57,657 bases of DNA from a virus: the IMG/VR virus record IMGVR_UViG_3300003332_000022, positions 1 to 57,657 of that record, one strand, 5' to 3'. This document shows positions 49,080 through 55,836 of this stretch, piece by piece; the stretch's first letter is position 1, and the number at the start of each line of letters is the position of its first letter. The notes under the pieces are model-generated. The model had not been told where the DNA came from, searched no databases, and saw only the letters and a list, made by a program, of their open reading frames with translations. The translations under genes and the position numbers were made by a program.

Positions 49080-49904
49080 TTATTTCTTTAAAATGTTCAT
49101 TATGGCATATCTTCTACAAGCTTTTAATTGCTGGTCAAAAGTCAGTTCCAGATTAGAAAATCTACTACATTCCCATACGCCATCATCACATATATCGCAA
49201 TAAGTACAAGTTCTACATGTTTTTAAAGGTTCTGCACCCATGTGGCAAATATCATAAAATTTACACCACTTACATTCATACCAAGTAGGGCCACCTATTT
49301 TAGCAGGAGGCACTTCTGTGGAAATAATATCCATGCCTTTTTTGATTAACTCTTTTGCGTGCGCATTATCACTTTCAAATCTCCAATAAATACGGCTATC
49401 ATCATTTTTGTTTACTACTATATATAAGGTTCTTTTCAACTTTCCTAAATACATATAAGTACAAATTTGACCATAATATGATTGACTAAACTCCCTTAAC
49501 CCTACTTTTTTTAACTTTTTGAAATTTTTATCGTTTGCGGTCTTAATTTCTAATAAATGATCTGTTTTTGGAGCATCTGGTACATTTCCCACTACTCCAT
49601 CACTATGGCCTTTGATATGACCCTGGCCGCAGATATATGTTTCCTGCTTAGATATAATATTAATACCAATGGCTTCTAAATCCGCTATTACAATGGGTTC
49701 TTCTCTATGCCCACGACTCAAAAGCCTAACATTTCTTGCTCCTAATTCTTCTTGAGCGCATAACCTAAAAGCATACCATAGCTTTCTGTTACATTTATCC
49801 CCTATACCAGAAAGACCTAAATATGATCTTAAATCATTTTTGATCATTTTGTCTTCTATTTCAATTTCAGTTTTTAATCTTAAATCTGATGGTATTTTTG
49901 CCAT
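49080..49904 (-). CDS. Cas4/RecB-like PD-(D/E)XK exonuclease with Cys cluster
   Basis: 274 aa. Active site: GHSDGVVGNV (Asp) and LLEIKTAND (E-x-K), with a later QICTYMYLG helix. C-terminal Cys-rich stretch CKWCKFYDIC, CRTCTYCDIC and CSRF holds many cysteines, more than the four of a Cas4-type Fe-S cluster, so an extra metal site is possible. Phage exonucleases of this kind make 3' overhangs for recombination, consistent with Sak4-like and RuvC-like partners nearby. Confidence 0.82.
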   Translation of the reverse strand: MAKIPSDLRLKTEIEIEDKMIKNDLRSYLGLSGIGDKCNRKLWYAFRLCAQEELGARNVRLLSRGHREEPIVIADLEAIGINIISKQETYICGQGHIKGHSDGVVGNVPDAPKTDHLLEIKTANDKNFKKLKKVGLREFSQSYYGQICTYMYLGKLKRTLYIVVNKNDDSRIYWRFESDNAHAKELIKKGMDIISTEVPPAKIGGPTWYECKWCKFYDICHMGAEPLKTCRTCTYCDICDDGVWECSRFSNLELTFDQQLKACRRYAIMNILKK

Positions 49905-49911
49905 TTTATCC

Positions 49912-50274
49912 TTATACTGAATTTAAATACGCCAAATATTCTTTTGCGCATTTTTCATGAAGTGATTCATTATTAAAAGTATATTCTCCACAATTTGGGC
50001 ATTTTCCTGTAGGCTCAGGCAAGCTTTCATCTAACTCTATATATTCAAATCCTGGAACAAACTGAACAATAGTTGGATCTACTATTAACCCATCTTCTGT
50101 TTTTAACCACCAATGTTCTGATAGGCCATCTAGTGGGCAATTATAATGTCCTCTAACTAAAACCAGCTCAGGAAATATAGCCTTCATCTTCTTAGAATGA
50201 ATTTCACATGTCCCATAGGCTTTGTTCTTATTTAGATTGAGGCCATCAATATAATTTTTATATTTTTTATTCAT
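49912..50274 (-). CDS. Hypothetical protein with possible Cys-His-Asp site and zinc ribbon
   Basis: 120 aa. GTCEIHSKKMKAIFPEL, then RGHYNCPLDGLSEHWWL and DGLIVDPTIVQFVPG place Cys, His and Asp in an order seen in transglutaminase/NlpC-like cysteine enzymes. The C-terminal CPNCGEYTFNNE with a later HEKC is a zinc ribbon. It may be a small cysteine peptidase, amidase or inactive relative. A weak AAGG (AAAAGGTTAAAATG) precedes ATG. Confidence 0.55.
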   Translation of the reverse strand: MNKKYKNYIDGLNLNKNKAYGTCEIHSKKMKAIFPELVLVRGHYNCPLDGLSEHWWLKTEDGLIVDPTIVQFVPGFEYIELDESLPEPTGKCPNCGEYTFNNESLHEKCAKEYLAYLNSV

Positions 50275-50348
50275 TTTAACCTTTTGAGTTTTAAAATTAA
50301 TGAACCAATAGAGCCACCCTTGGGTGACCCAAATTCACGCATTAATTA

Positions 50349-50849
50349 TTATTCTTCCCAACCTGGATCTTCTGTTTCTTCTACAACAGGCTTTCTTGCG
50401 GCAGCTGCTTTCTTTGGAGCTGCTTTCTTTTTATTCGGGTTGGCCTGAATTCCAAGAGCTGCGTATCCAGAAGTAATATTTTGAGCAGGATAATCACCTT
50501 TTGCTGCTTTAATTCTAACTTTTACAGTCATTGGGATTCCATGAAGCTCAACAGTATCCTGTACCTGGGCTTTCCCACACGCTCGACATATAGTAGCCAG
50601 TTCCTTATTAGCAATCTCTACTGCTATTGGATTCGCATTAATCACATTAAGGTTTGTCCAAATTTTCCTTCCTTTGAACTCTCCTTGAATGATAGACATC
50701 TCAAACTTGATATACTTCCCTTTCTTATCTTTTGTGGTAACCAGATCTGAATTGGTAATCTGCATAGCATAATCACCTTGAGGTACTGGATCAAAGTTGG
50801 ACATGTCATCGAACTGGTTGCTATCAAAAGCGTTTTGTAATTTTGCCAT
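50349..50849 (-). CDS. DUF669 single-strand-DNA-associated protein
   Basis: 166 aa. DPVPQGDYAMQITNSDL, TKDKKGKYIKFEMSIIQGE and GRKIWTNLNVINANP, then ELATICRACGK are the DUF669 pattern. Members lie with RecA-fold ATPases or SSAPs in phage recombination modules. The C-terminus is Lys/Ala-rich then acidic (EETEDPGWEE), an arrangement like the tails of single-strand binding proteins. Its gene is followed by the Sak4-like gene upstream. Confidence 0.82.
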   Translation of the reverse strand: MAKLQNAFDSNQFDDMSNFDPVPQGDYAMQITNSDLVTTKDKKGKYIKFEMSIIQGEFKGRKIWTNLNVINANPIAVEIANKELATICRACGKAQVQDTVELHGIPMTVKVRIKAAKGDYPAQNITSGYAALGIQANPNKKKAAPKKAAAARKPVVEETEDPGWEE

Positions 50850-50917
50850 TTTTATCCTTTTTTTAAATTATGGTTTAAACTTATTTGCCTAAATTTTACT
50901 CGCCTTGATTTTTTTTA

Positions 50918-51880
50918 CTAATCTTCTACTTCATACTCTTCTTCACTTTCTCCCATTGAAGCTTCAGCAGCTGAATCCATGTCCTCTTCTTCAACCTCTT
51001 CTTCCTCGACTTCTTCATCAGGGATTTCTTCAACCTCACTCTCTTCAACTTCTTCAGATACTTCCTCTTCAACTTCTTCTGTTTCCTCTTCTGTTTCTAA
51101 AGATTCATCAGTATCCTCAAAAGATCCTTCCACTTCAATTTCTTCTTCATCTGATTCTATTACTTCTTCAGCTTCTTTGGCAATTACCACTTCCTCTATA
51201 ATCTCATCAGAAAGAGCTTTATCGAAAATTGCTGTCAAATCTGCTTCTTCAGTAGGTTCCATTCTACCACCACGAGCTTTCGCAGTATATTGGATATCAG
51301 ATTCAGTCTGGAGAAATCGAAACTTCCCTCCATCTTCTTCTTGACCTACTCTTAGAACAAAGCAGAAATCAAATAGATAAGGTAGCTGAGGACCCAGTTG
51401 CTGACCAGGCATAGATGGTCCATAACTCGTTATCCCAGTAAAATCATCGTGCATTCTTCTTAACTTTGCTGTAAAATAAACATGTTTCCCTTCTATGTCC
51501 CTGAATTTTTTGATCATAGGTAGAAGTTTATCAGCATAAGCTCCATAAGCTTGTCTTGGATCTGCTCCACATTTTTCCTTCTCTTCAGATAAAACAGTTT
51601 CTGCTATATCAGAGATAGAATCCAGACAGATTGTTTCAAACCTACTCGCTCTTTTGTCTGAAGTTACAAAGGTGTAAGCATCCTCTAAATCTTCAAATGT
51701 CTTTATTTCAATAACTGGTATCTTCTGATCTTTTAAAGTCAACAATCCCTTTTCCGCTGAGATAATAAGCGGTTTAGGTGCGGTCTTTATAAGAAAAGTT
51801 TTACCAACGCCACTTTCTCCATATACTAATGCTTTAACATAAGCAGCGGATTCAGCGGTTGTGGTTAATCTTATTGCCAT
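50918..51880 (-). CDS. Sak4-like RecA-fold ATPase with long acidic tail
   Basis: 320 aa. Walker A YGESGVGKTFLI (20-31), Walker B-like TICLDSISDI, and a sensor region HVYFTAKLRR correspond to AAA_24/Sak4 proteins that help anneal strands with SSB. Residues about 228-320 are almost all Glu, Asp, Ser, Val with EEVEEEVSEEVEE-type runs: an acidic tail unusual in length for this family. It may mimic DNA or recruit partners such as the basic protein at 52644. Confidence 0.8.
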   Translation of the reverse strand: MAIRLTTTAESAAYVKALVYGESGVGKTFLIKTAPKPLIISAEKGLLTLKDQKIPVIEIKTFEDLEDAYTFVTSDKRASRFETICLDSISDIAETVLSEEKEKCGADPRQAYGAYADKLLPMIKKFRDIEGKHVYFTAKLRRMHDDFTGITSYGPSMPGQQLGPQLPYLFDFCFVLRVGQEEDGGKFRFLQTESDIQYTAKARGGRMEPTEEADLTAIFDKALSDEIIEEVVIAKEAEEVIESDEEEIEVEGSFEDTDESLETEEETEEVEEEVSEEVEESEVEEIPDEEVEEEEVEEEDMDSAAEASMGESEEEYEVED

Positions 51881-52254
51881 TATTCCTCGATATGTTTAAT
51901 TTTTAATGAAGGGGTACCAGGCTTTGATTCTACAGCTTGGTGTAGGATGGAATCTTCTGGCAACTCTTTATACTTCTTAGCAACCAGTTTAGGATCATAT
52001 TTTATACAGCCTTTTTCCTCCTTGTTTAATTTGTGGAAAATTTCTTTGAGAATATCAACATCAAACTTTTGACTTAGTTTAGCTGTAGCAGCCGCATCTA
52101 AACCAAATTTCTTAAAATGGGTAGTTCCTTTGATTTGATCTTTAAGGATCTCTTCGCAAATTTCTTTTCGCAAAACCATCTCATTTTCTTTTGCGACATC
52201 TAATTCAATTTTTGCTTCTTCCCATTGGAGTAAAGTTTTCTTTTTTAGAGACAT
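51880..52254 (-). CDS. Hypothetical protein, 124 aa, recombination-module partner
   Basis: MSLKKKTLLQWEEAKIELDV opens a helix, then KFGLDAAATAKLSQKFDVDI and a KYDPKLVAKKYKELPEDS-like middle with a basic KIKHIEE end. Proteins of this type are commonly encoded beside AAA_24/DUF669 genes in phage genomes. It overlaps the Sak4-like start by 1 nt. Unknown function; perhaps an ssDNA-binding helper. Confidence 0.6.
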   Translation of the reverse strand: MSLKKKTLLQWEEAKIELDVAKENEMVLRKEICEEILKDQIKGTTHFKKFGLDAAATAKLSQKFDVDILKEIFHKLNKEEKGCIKYDPKLVAKKYKELPEDSILHQAVESKPGTPSLKIKHIEE

Positions 52255-52433
52255 TTAGTTCCATGGTTTAAAAAGGTTATTAGAGAATCAACTAAATCAG
52301 GATCACCTCTAAAAAATATTATAGCAATCATAATTATAATAGTAAAGCTCAAAATAGCATGAAGAAACATATTCCAAAATCGTTCAGCAAAATCATTCTC
52401 TGCTAGTATTTCATCTTTCTCTTCTCTATTCAT
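52245..52433 (-). CDS. Single-span membrane protein, 62 aa
   Basis: A charged N-terminus (MNREEKDEILAENDFAERF), one hydrophobic segment (AILSFTIIIMIAIIFF), and a short tail ending TKCL. It overlaps the next gene by 10 nt. Could be a membrane-anchoring or host-inhibition peptide; no family. Confidence 0.5.
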   Translation of the reverse strand: MNREEKDEILAENDFAERFWNMFLHAILSFTIIIMIAIIFFRGDPDLVDSLITFLNHGTKCL

Positions 52434-52589
52434 TATTTTTTTTTAGGGTTAATATTAATTAAAAATTAGCCTAAAACATTTGTATACACCCTGAAATAAT
52501 CTTGATAAATAAGATTATATATAAGTAATAGGGTATTTTTTAATATCTATTTAAAGGCTTTTTTAAACTTTGATTTTTTTAAATTTTGG

Positions 52590-52616
52590 ATACTACTGAC
52601 TATTTGCCAGTAGTAT
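52590..52616. terminator. Hairpin after the basic-tail protein gene
   Basis: ATACTACTG and CAGTAGTAT form a perfect 9-bp stem with 9-nt loop, 28 nt past the stop at 52644. Neither strand has a clean T-run. The remaining gap 52434-52643 is AT-rich, contains a 6-bp dyad AATCTT...AAGATT near 52499-52517 and a TATAAT-like box on the minus strand at 52519-52514 but no convincing -35 or gene. Confidence 0.45.
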
Positions 52617-52643
52617 TGTTTTACTGCCGATTTTTGCTAAAGA

Positions 52644-53225
52644 CTATTCGTCACCCCAGTCTTCATCTTCATCTTTTTTAACTACTTTTTTGCCTTTTTT
52701 TGGCAATTTCTTGGGAGATTTGACAGGCTTATCTTCTTTTGCCTTTTCTACTTTTGCTTTTTCTTTGGCCTTTTCTGCCTTTTCTGCTGCTTTTGCTTTT
52801 GCATCAGCTTTAACAATCGCAGCACCTTTAGCATTATTTTCACCATTACCTTTTGACTTCTTAAAAGCCATCCGAATAACTGCCTGATTTGGCCCTTCGA
52901 AAACAAGAGTTACACCAGAATGATGAGGCTCAATTTTTGCTCCTTCCCTAACTGTAATATCTTCAATGGCCATCCGGTTAGCGATTTCAGCCATATACTT
53001 TTCACTGTTTGCGCTAATTTTCATAAAGCACCTTCCATCACGAGCAGGACTGGCTTTGATTGCTGCCCTTCCTTTTTTGATTACTTCGCCTGTCTTTTCA
53101 TCAACAGTATCAGGAATAGCAGCTTGATCTGGAATAGCAGGTCTAGCTTTTTGATTAGTCATACTAACTAATCTTGCTACGTTTGAAGGTACATTCATAT
53201 CACTTGCTTCTTTTTTAATTTCCAT
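52644..53225 (-). CDS. Putative DNA-binding protein with basic repeat tail and acidic tip, 193 aa
   Basis: Residues 1-120 have beta-rich elements (RCFMKISANSEKYMAEI, SGVTLVFEGPNQAVIRM). Residues about 130-185 are Lys/Ala-rich (AEKAEKAKEKAKVEKAKE, KKLPKKGKKVVKK), like histone-H1-type tails. The last residues, DEDEDWGDE, form an acidic Trp tip like that of SSB proteins. It may be the phage single-strand binding protein or a DNA-condensing protein. First gene after the promoter at 53286. Confidence 0.55.
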   Translation of the reverse strand: MEIKKEASDMNVPSNVARLVSMTNQKARPAIPDQAAIPDTVDEKTGEVIKKGRAAIKASPARDGRCFMKISANSEKYMAEIANRMAIEDITVREGAKIEPHHSGVTLVFEGPNQAVIRMAFKKSKGNGENNAKGAAIVKADAKAKAAEKAEKAKEKAKVEKAKEDKPVKSPKKLPKKGKKVVKKDEDEDWGDE

Positions 53226-53270
53226 TTTTCATCCTAGGCTTTTTGGTTTTAAAAAACTTTCTGAATTCTG

Positions 53271-53297
53271 AACCTATAAAATTATACTATATAGGTT
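53271..53297. promoter_or_regulatory. Palindromic operator over promoter -10
   Basis: AACCTATA (53271-53278) and TATAGGTT (53290-53297) are perfect 8-bp arms separated by 11 bp, and the -10 at 53286-53291 lies within. The promoter at 7045-7073 retains one half, AACCTATA, directly beside its -10, suggesting a common repressor or activator. Confidence 0.55.
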
Positions 53298-53314
53298 TAA
53301 CTTAAATAAGTAAA
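53286..53314 (-). promoter_or_regulatory. Promoter (TTTACT-N17-TATAGT)
   Basis: -35 TTTACT at 53314-53309, 17-bp spacer ending AAACCTA, -10 TATAGT at 53291-53286. Start near 53279; leader of about 54 nt to ATG 53225. Confidence 0.65.
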
Positions 53315-53348
53315 GATAAAAATTACTGTTAACGAAAATAATTCATCG

Positions 53349-53654
53349 TTAAGATCCTTGGTATGCCAACCCTCTTCTCATCCTAAATTTAGATGCTTGC
53401 CGCTTGGTTGGCTCTATTTTTACTGCGGCACAAAAAGCTTTAAATTTTTCTAGCTTCGCAAACTCAACATTATCCAAATTTCCTCTGTGTCCTATTAAAG
53501 ATTCAGCAGCCTTTTTTCTGGGGTTGCTATTAATCATTCCTGTAATTCTTTTGATTCCTATTTCTTTTGTAGCAAACTTTTTAATATCTTTGCCCTTGTT
53601 CATACTATTATAAATATTAACAAGTTCAGACATTGTTTTATTAGTAAGTACCAT
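53349..53654 (-). CDS. Hypothetical basic protein, 101 aa
   Basis: GGAG lies before ATG 53654. Helical sequence with KTMSELVNIYNSMNKGKDIK at the start, a middle KKAAESLIGHRGNL and basic KRQASKFRMRRGLAYQGS end. It may bind nucleic acid; the N-terminus resembles small phage proteins with a YN...K.F...G motif, but I cannot place it. Confidence 0.55.
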   Translation of the reverse strand: MVLTNKTMSELVNIYNSMNKGKDIKKFATKEIGIKRITGMINSNPRKKAAESLIGHRGNLDNVEFAKLEKFKAFCAAVKIEPTKRQASKFRMRRGLAYQGS

Positions 53655-53656
53655 TA

Positions 53657-53834
53657 CTATTCTCCCATAAGGAATTTATCAGTTTCACAACTAGATAGTC
53701 TACCTATTTCAAATTCAGGCAATCTATCTATTATTTCTATCTTGCCACCATTAGCAAGATAGTACTCAACAGCTTTGTTAATTTCAGCTCTATTTGGTTT
53801 GTGCTTTTTCTTTTGACCACGCCTTTTTGCCATT
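53657..53834 (-). pseudogene. Small basic gene disrupted by 1-nt frameshift
   Basis: ATG 53834 gives MAKRRW then a stop within 15 codons. Removing one base in the GGCGGTGG stretch near 53820 would instead yield MAKRRGQKKKHKPNR, AEINKAVEYYLANGGK, then IEIIDRLPEFEIGRLS and a stop at 53657, a coherent 58-aa protein that fills the gap. The next gene's start follows directly. Real decay or a sequence error. Confidence 0.5.
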
Positions 53835-53863
53835 TTTACCTTCCAACTGAAGTTATGCTATCT

Positions 53864-54064
53864 TCATTTACCTGAAAAAACTAAATCAGTTTCTTTAATT
53901 GGATTAGAAGATGGAAATTGGATATCAACTGGTTCATAACTTTTTATTCCATCTATAGAGAATGCATATTCAAATTTAAACTTTTTGCCAATGGAGTTAT
54001 CTAAATAAGATGCGTGTACTCCCTTTGGCGAATAAATAGCGGTTATTTTAGCCATATTATTCAT
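53864..54064 (-). CDS. Hypothetical protein, 66 aa
   Basis: Small alpha/beta-type product with MAKITAIYSPKGVHASYLDN, FKFEYAFSIDG and EPVDIQFPSSN, beta-hairpin rich. It could start at 54064 or 54055; both lie in an overlap with the gene upstream. No recognised family. Confidence 0.5.
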   Translation of the reverse strand: MNNMAKITAIYSPKGVHASYLDNSIGKKFKFEYAFSIDGIKSYEPVDIQFPSSNPIKETDLVFSGK

Positions 54065-54290
54065 TATCCTTTAAATCAACTACCATTAACTTCCTGAGCT
54101 TAGAATATCTAATCTCAACTTCTGAAATGTTTCTATCTTTTTCAAGATCTTGTTTGTTGCAATATCTTCCACTATGTTGATGATTAATAGATGCTACGAC
54201 AAAATCTTTATTAGAGTTGAAAACTTCTAAAACTTCCGCTTTTGATTTATAATCCCTTCCATAAGCGGGTGTTACAATTATCCAAGACAT
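54057..54290 (-). CDS. Conserved-type hypothetical protein, 77 aa
   Basis: SWIIVTPAYGRDYKSKAEVLE, then DFVVASINHQHSGRYCNKQD and LRKLMVVDL form a compact alpha/beta unit. The TPAYGRDY and SGRYCNKQDL strings look like a widespread small phage family whose function is unknown. It overlaps both neighbours by 8-13 nt. Confidence 0.6.
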   Translation of the reverse strand: MSWIIVTPAYGRDYKSKAEVLEVFNSNKDFVVASINHQHSGRYCNKQDLEKDRNISEVEIRYSKLRKLMVVDLKDNE

Positions 54291-54625
54291 TTACCCTCCA
54301 TATAATCTAATAATTCATCAATAGTTGACCTTCCACAAAGAGTTGTGCTATCCATAATATCCTTTAATCTATTTTTTATGCTTTTGTGAATCTCATACTT
54401 CAATTCGCAAATCCTTATTGCTGGATGGATTGTAAGCATAGTATCTCCAGAAAATACCAAGGAAGACATACAAATATAATCTGGGCTGTCACTAGAATAG
54501 CGGGCAATGTATTCAATAAAAGATTCTTTTTCGCAAACATATAAATCAAACTTCCCATGATTGTATATGTCTTCTGTTCCGAGAAAAATACACAAATCAC
54601 AATCGTGTTTATATAAAGGAGTCAT
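54278..54625 (-). CDS. Hypothetical Cys-containing protein, 115 aa
   Basis: HDCDLCIFLGTEDIYNHGKF, DLYVCEKESFI and YIARYSSDSPDYICMSS form a conserved-looking first half with four cysteines (zinc site likely). The second half is helical, ending DELLDYMEGKCLG. Widespread but uncharacterised in phages. Start overlaps the upstream stop by 1 nt. Confidence 0.62.
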   Translation of the reverse strand: MTPLYKHDCDLCIFLGTEDIYNHGKFDLYVCEKESFIEYIARYSSDSPDYICMSSLVFSGDTMLTIHPAIRICELKYEIHKSIKNRLKDIMDSTTLCGRSTIDELLDYMEGKCLG

Positions 54626-55320
54626 TATGCCTCCACCTGAGTGTTTAGACTAATTTGTTGACCATCTGTAAAACCATCTCTTGCTATTCTATGATCTCTA
54701 ACTTTTGCACTGCTTGGATTACCTGACATTACATCCATGCTTTCTTTTATCCAATTAAAAATATCCTTAGTCTCATCAAGTACTGCTAGGTCGGTTGATC
54801 CAGAATATTGCTTTACCAACTCTTCTCTTTGAGCTCTTAGCTTTTCACTCAGTCCATGGGTTAAGCCAGTAAGATAAGTATTCTTGTATTTAGTTCCTTT
54901 TAAATCATTTTGATATTTATACTCTTGCCAACGATTATCGAATTCCCCCATAAGCCAAGGTTGCATGTAGCAAGCTATCTTAACATTGTGAGATTTCCCA
55001 TATATCTTAATAGCTCTGAAGCCATTATAGTCTTTGTGGATAATAATCTTAACATTATAAAAATTTTGGATTATACTATTGACAGAGTTTTCAGCTAGAG
55101 AAGATTTCATCATAGCAAAAATCTCTTCTCCAACTACATATTTTTTATCAGGATCTTTACTTTCAACTTGAGACATATCCAAGTTATATTTATCTAACAA
55201 TTTTTGAGCCTGAAGCATTGCTGTATCTCTTTCTGCTTCAGTTGACCCTCTTTCAGATAGCTCCATAATCTTTCTGATTTTCTCAAGGATCTTCTCTGTT
55301 GCCTCTTCGTTGTTTTCCAT
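54625..55320 (-). CDS. DUF2786 domain protein, 231 aa
   Basis: The N-terminal EKILEKIRKIMELSERGS, then EAERDTAMLQAQKLLDKYNL and DMSQVE are the DUF2786 signature (helical). The rest (KNTYLTGLTHGLSEKLRAQ, DGQQISLN end) matches the longer version of the family. Role unknown; often in phage early or replication regions. First gene after promoter 55375. Confidence 0.78.
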   Translation of the reverse strand: MENNEEATEKILEKIRKIMELSERGSTEAERDTAMLQAQKLLDKYNLDMSQVESKDPDKKYVVGEEIFAMMKSSLAENSVNSIIQNFYNVKIIIHKDYNGFRAIKIYGKSHNVKIACYMQPWLMGEFDNRWQEYKYQNDLKGTKYKNTYLTGLTHGLSEKLRAQREELVKQYSGSTDLAVLDETKDIFNWIKESMDVMSGNPSSAKVRDHRIARDGFTDGQQISLNTQVEA

Positions 55321-55374
55321 AATTCCTCTTTTTTGAGTTTTTAAATTTTTTGATTTCTTACTCTCTATAATTAT

Positions 55375-55403
55375 ATACTAATCCAGAAATATTGAAAAGT
55401 AAA
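55375..55403 (-). promoter_or_regulatory. Promoter (TTTACT-N17-TAGTAT)
   Basis: -35 TTTACT at 55403-55398 followed by TTTCAA, 17-bp spacer, -10 TAGTAT at 55380-55375. Start near 55368; leader of about 48 nt to ATG 55320. Confidence 0.65.
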
Positions 55404-55491
55404 GGATTGAAATGGTTTATTATTATATTCTCCAATATTTCTTTTATTAGTATATATCATATATAAGCTACTGATTTAATTAACTTTTTAA

Positions 55492-55550
55492 AGTCGTTTA
55501 AAGCCTGTATATAGAATGTAAATTATTCCCCTTCTCTTAGTATAGGGGCA
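55492..55550. repeat. Intergenic dyad element, copy 5 (degenerate)
   Basis: CGTTTAAAG at about 55495 is followed near 55530 by CCCC...CTCTTAG-TATAGGGG, with one arm decayed. The rest of the gap 55404-55591 holds no gene. Confidence 0.4.
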
Positions 55551-55591
55551 CTAATGTTTTCGCTATATAAGGCTGTATAGAGATCTGGTTT

Positions 55592-55783
55592 TTATGCATC
55601 CTTAGTTTCAGATATTAGATTCCTAGTATCTAATTGGATAACATTATCTATTCCCTTTTTTGGTTTTGATAATATTTTATGGCAATTAACACATACAATT
55701 TGCTCCCATAATACCTTATTATCAATCCAGCTTTTTGTTTTAACAAATCTATGGTTACATTCTTTATCAATTTTTGATTTCAT
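55592..55783 (-). CDS. Small protein with C-H/CxxC zinc site, about 63 aa
   Basis: ATG 55783 with GAGG 6 nt upstream is preferred to TTG 55795. ECNHRFVKTKSWIDNKVLWE, then VCVNCHKILSKPKK give a C-x-H...C-x-x-C ligand set similar to the small protein at 3178-3345. Probably zinc-binding and nucleic-acid-related. Directly after the primase-helicase gene. Confidence 0.55.
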   Translation of the reverse strand: MKSKIDKECNHRFVKTKSWIDNKVLWEQIVCVNCHKILSKPKKGIDNVIQLDTRNLISETKDA

Positions 55784-55836
55784 TATTTTCCTCAATTCTA
55801 ACTACCTTCCATTTAGCCATTGGTTTAGATTCTTCT

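Noticed and set aside
50905-51344. Plus-strand Ser- or Leu-rich ORFs
   Set aside because: They are antisense shadows of the Glu-rich tail of the Sak4-like gene.
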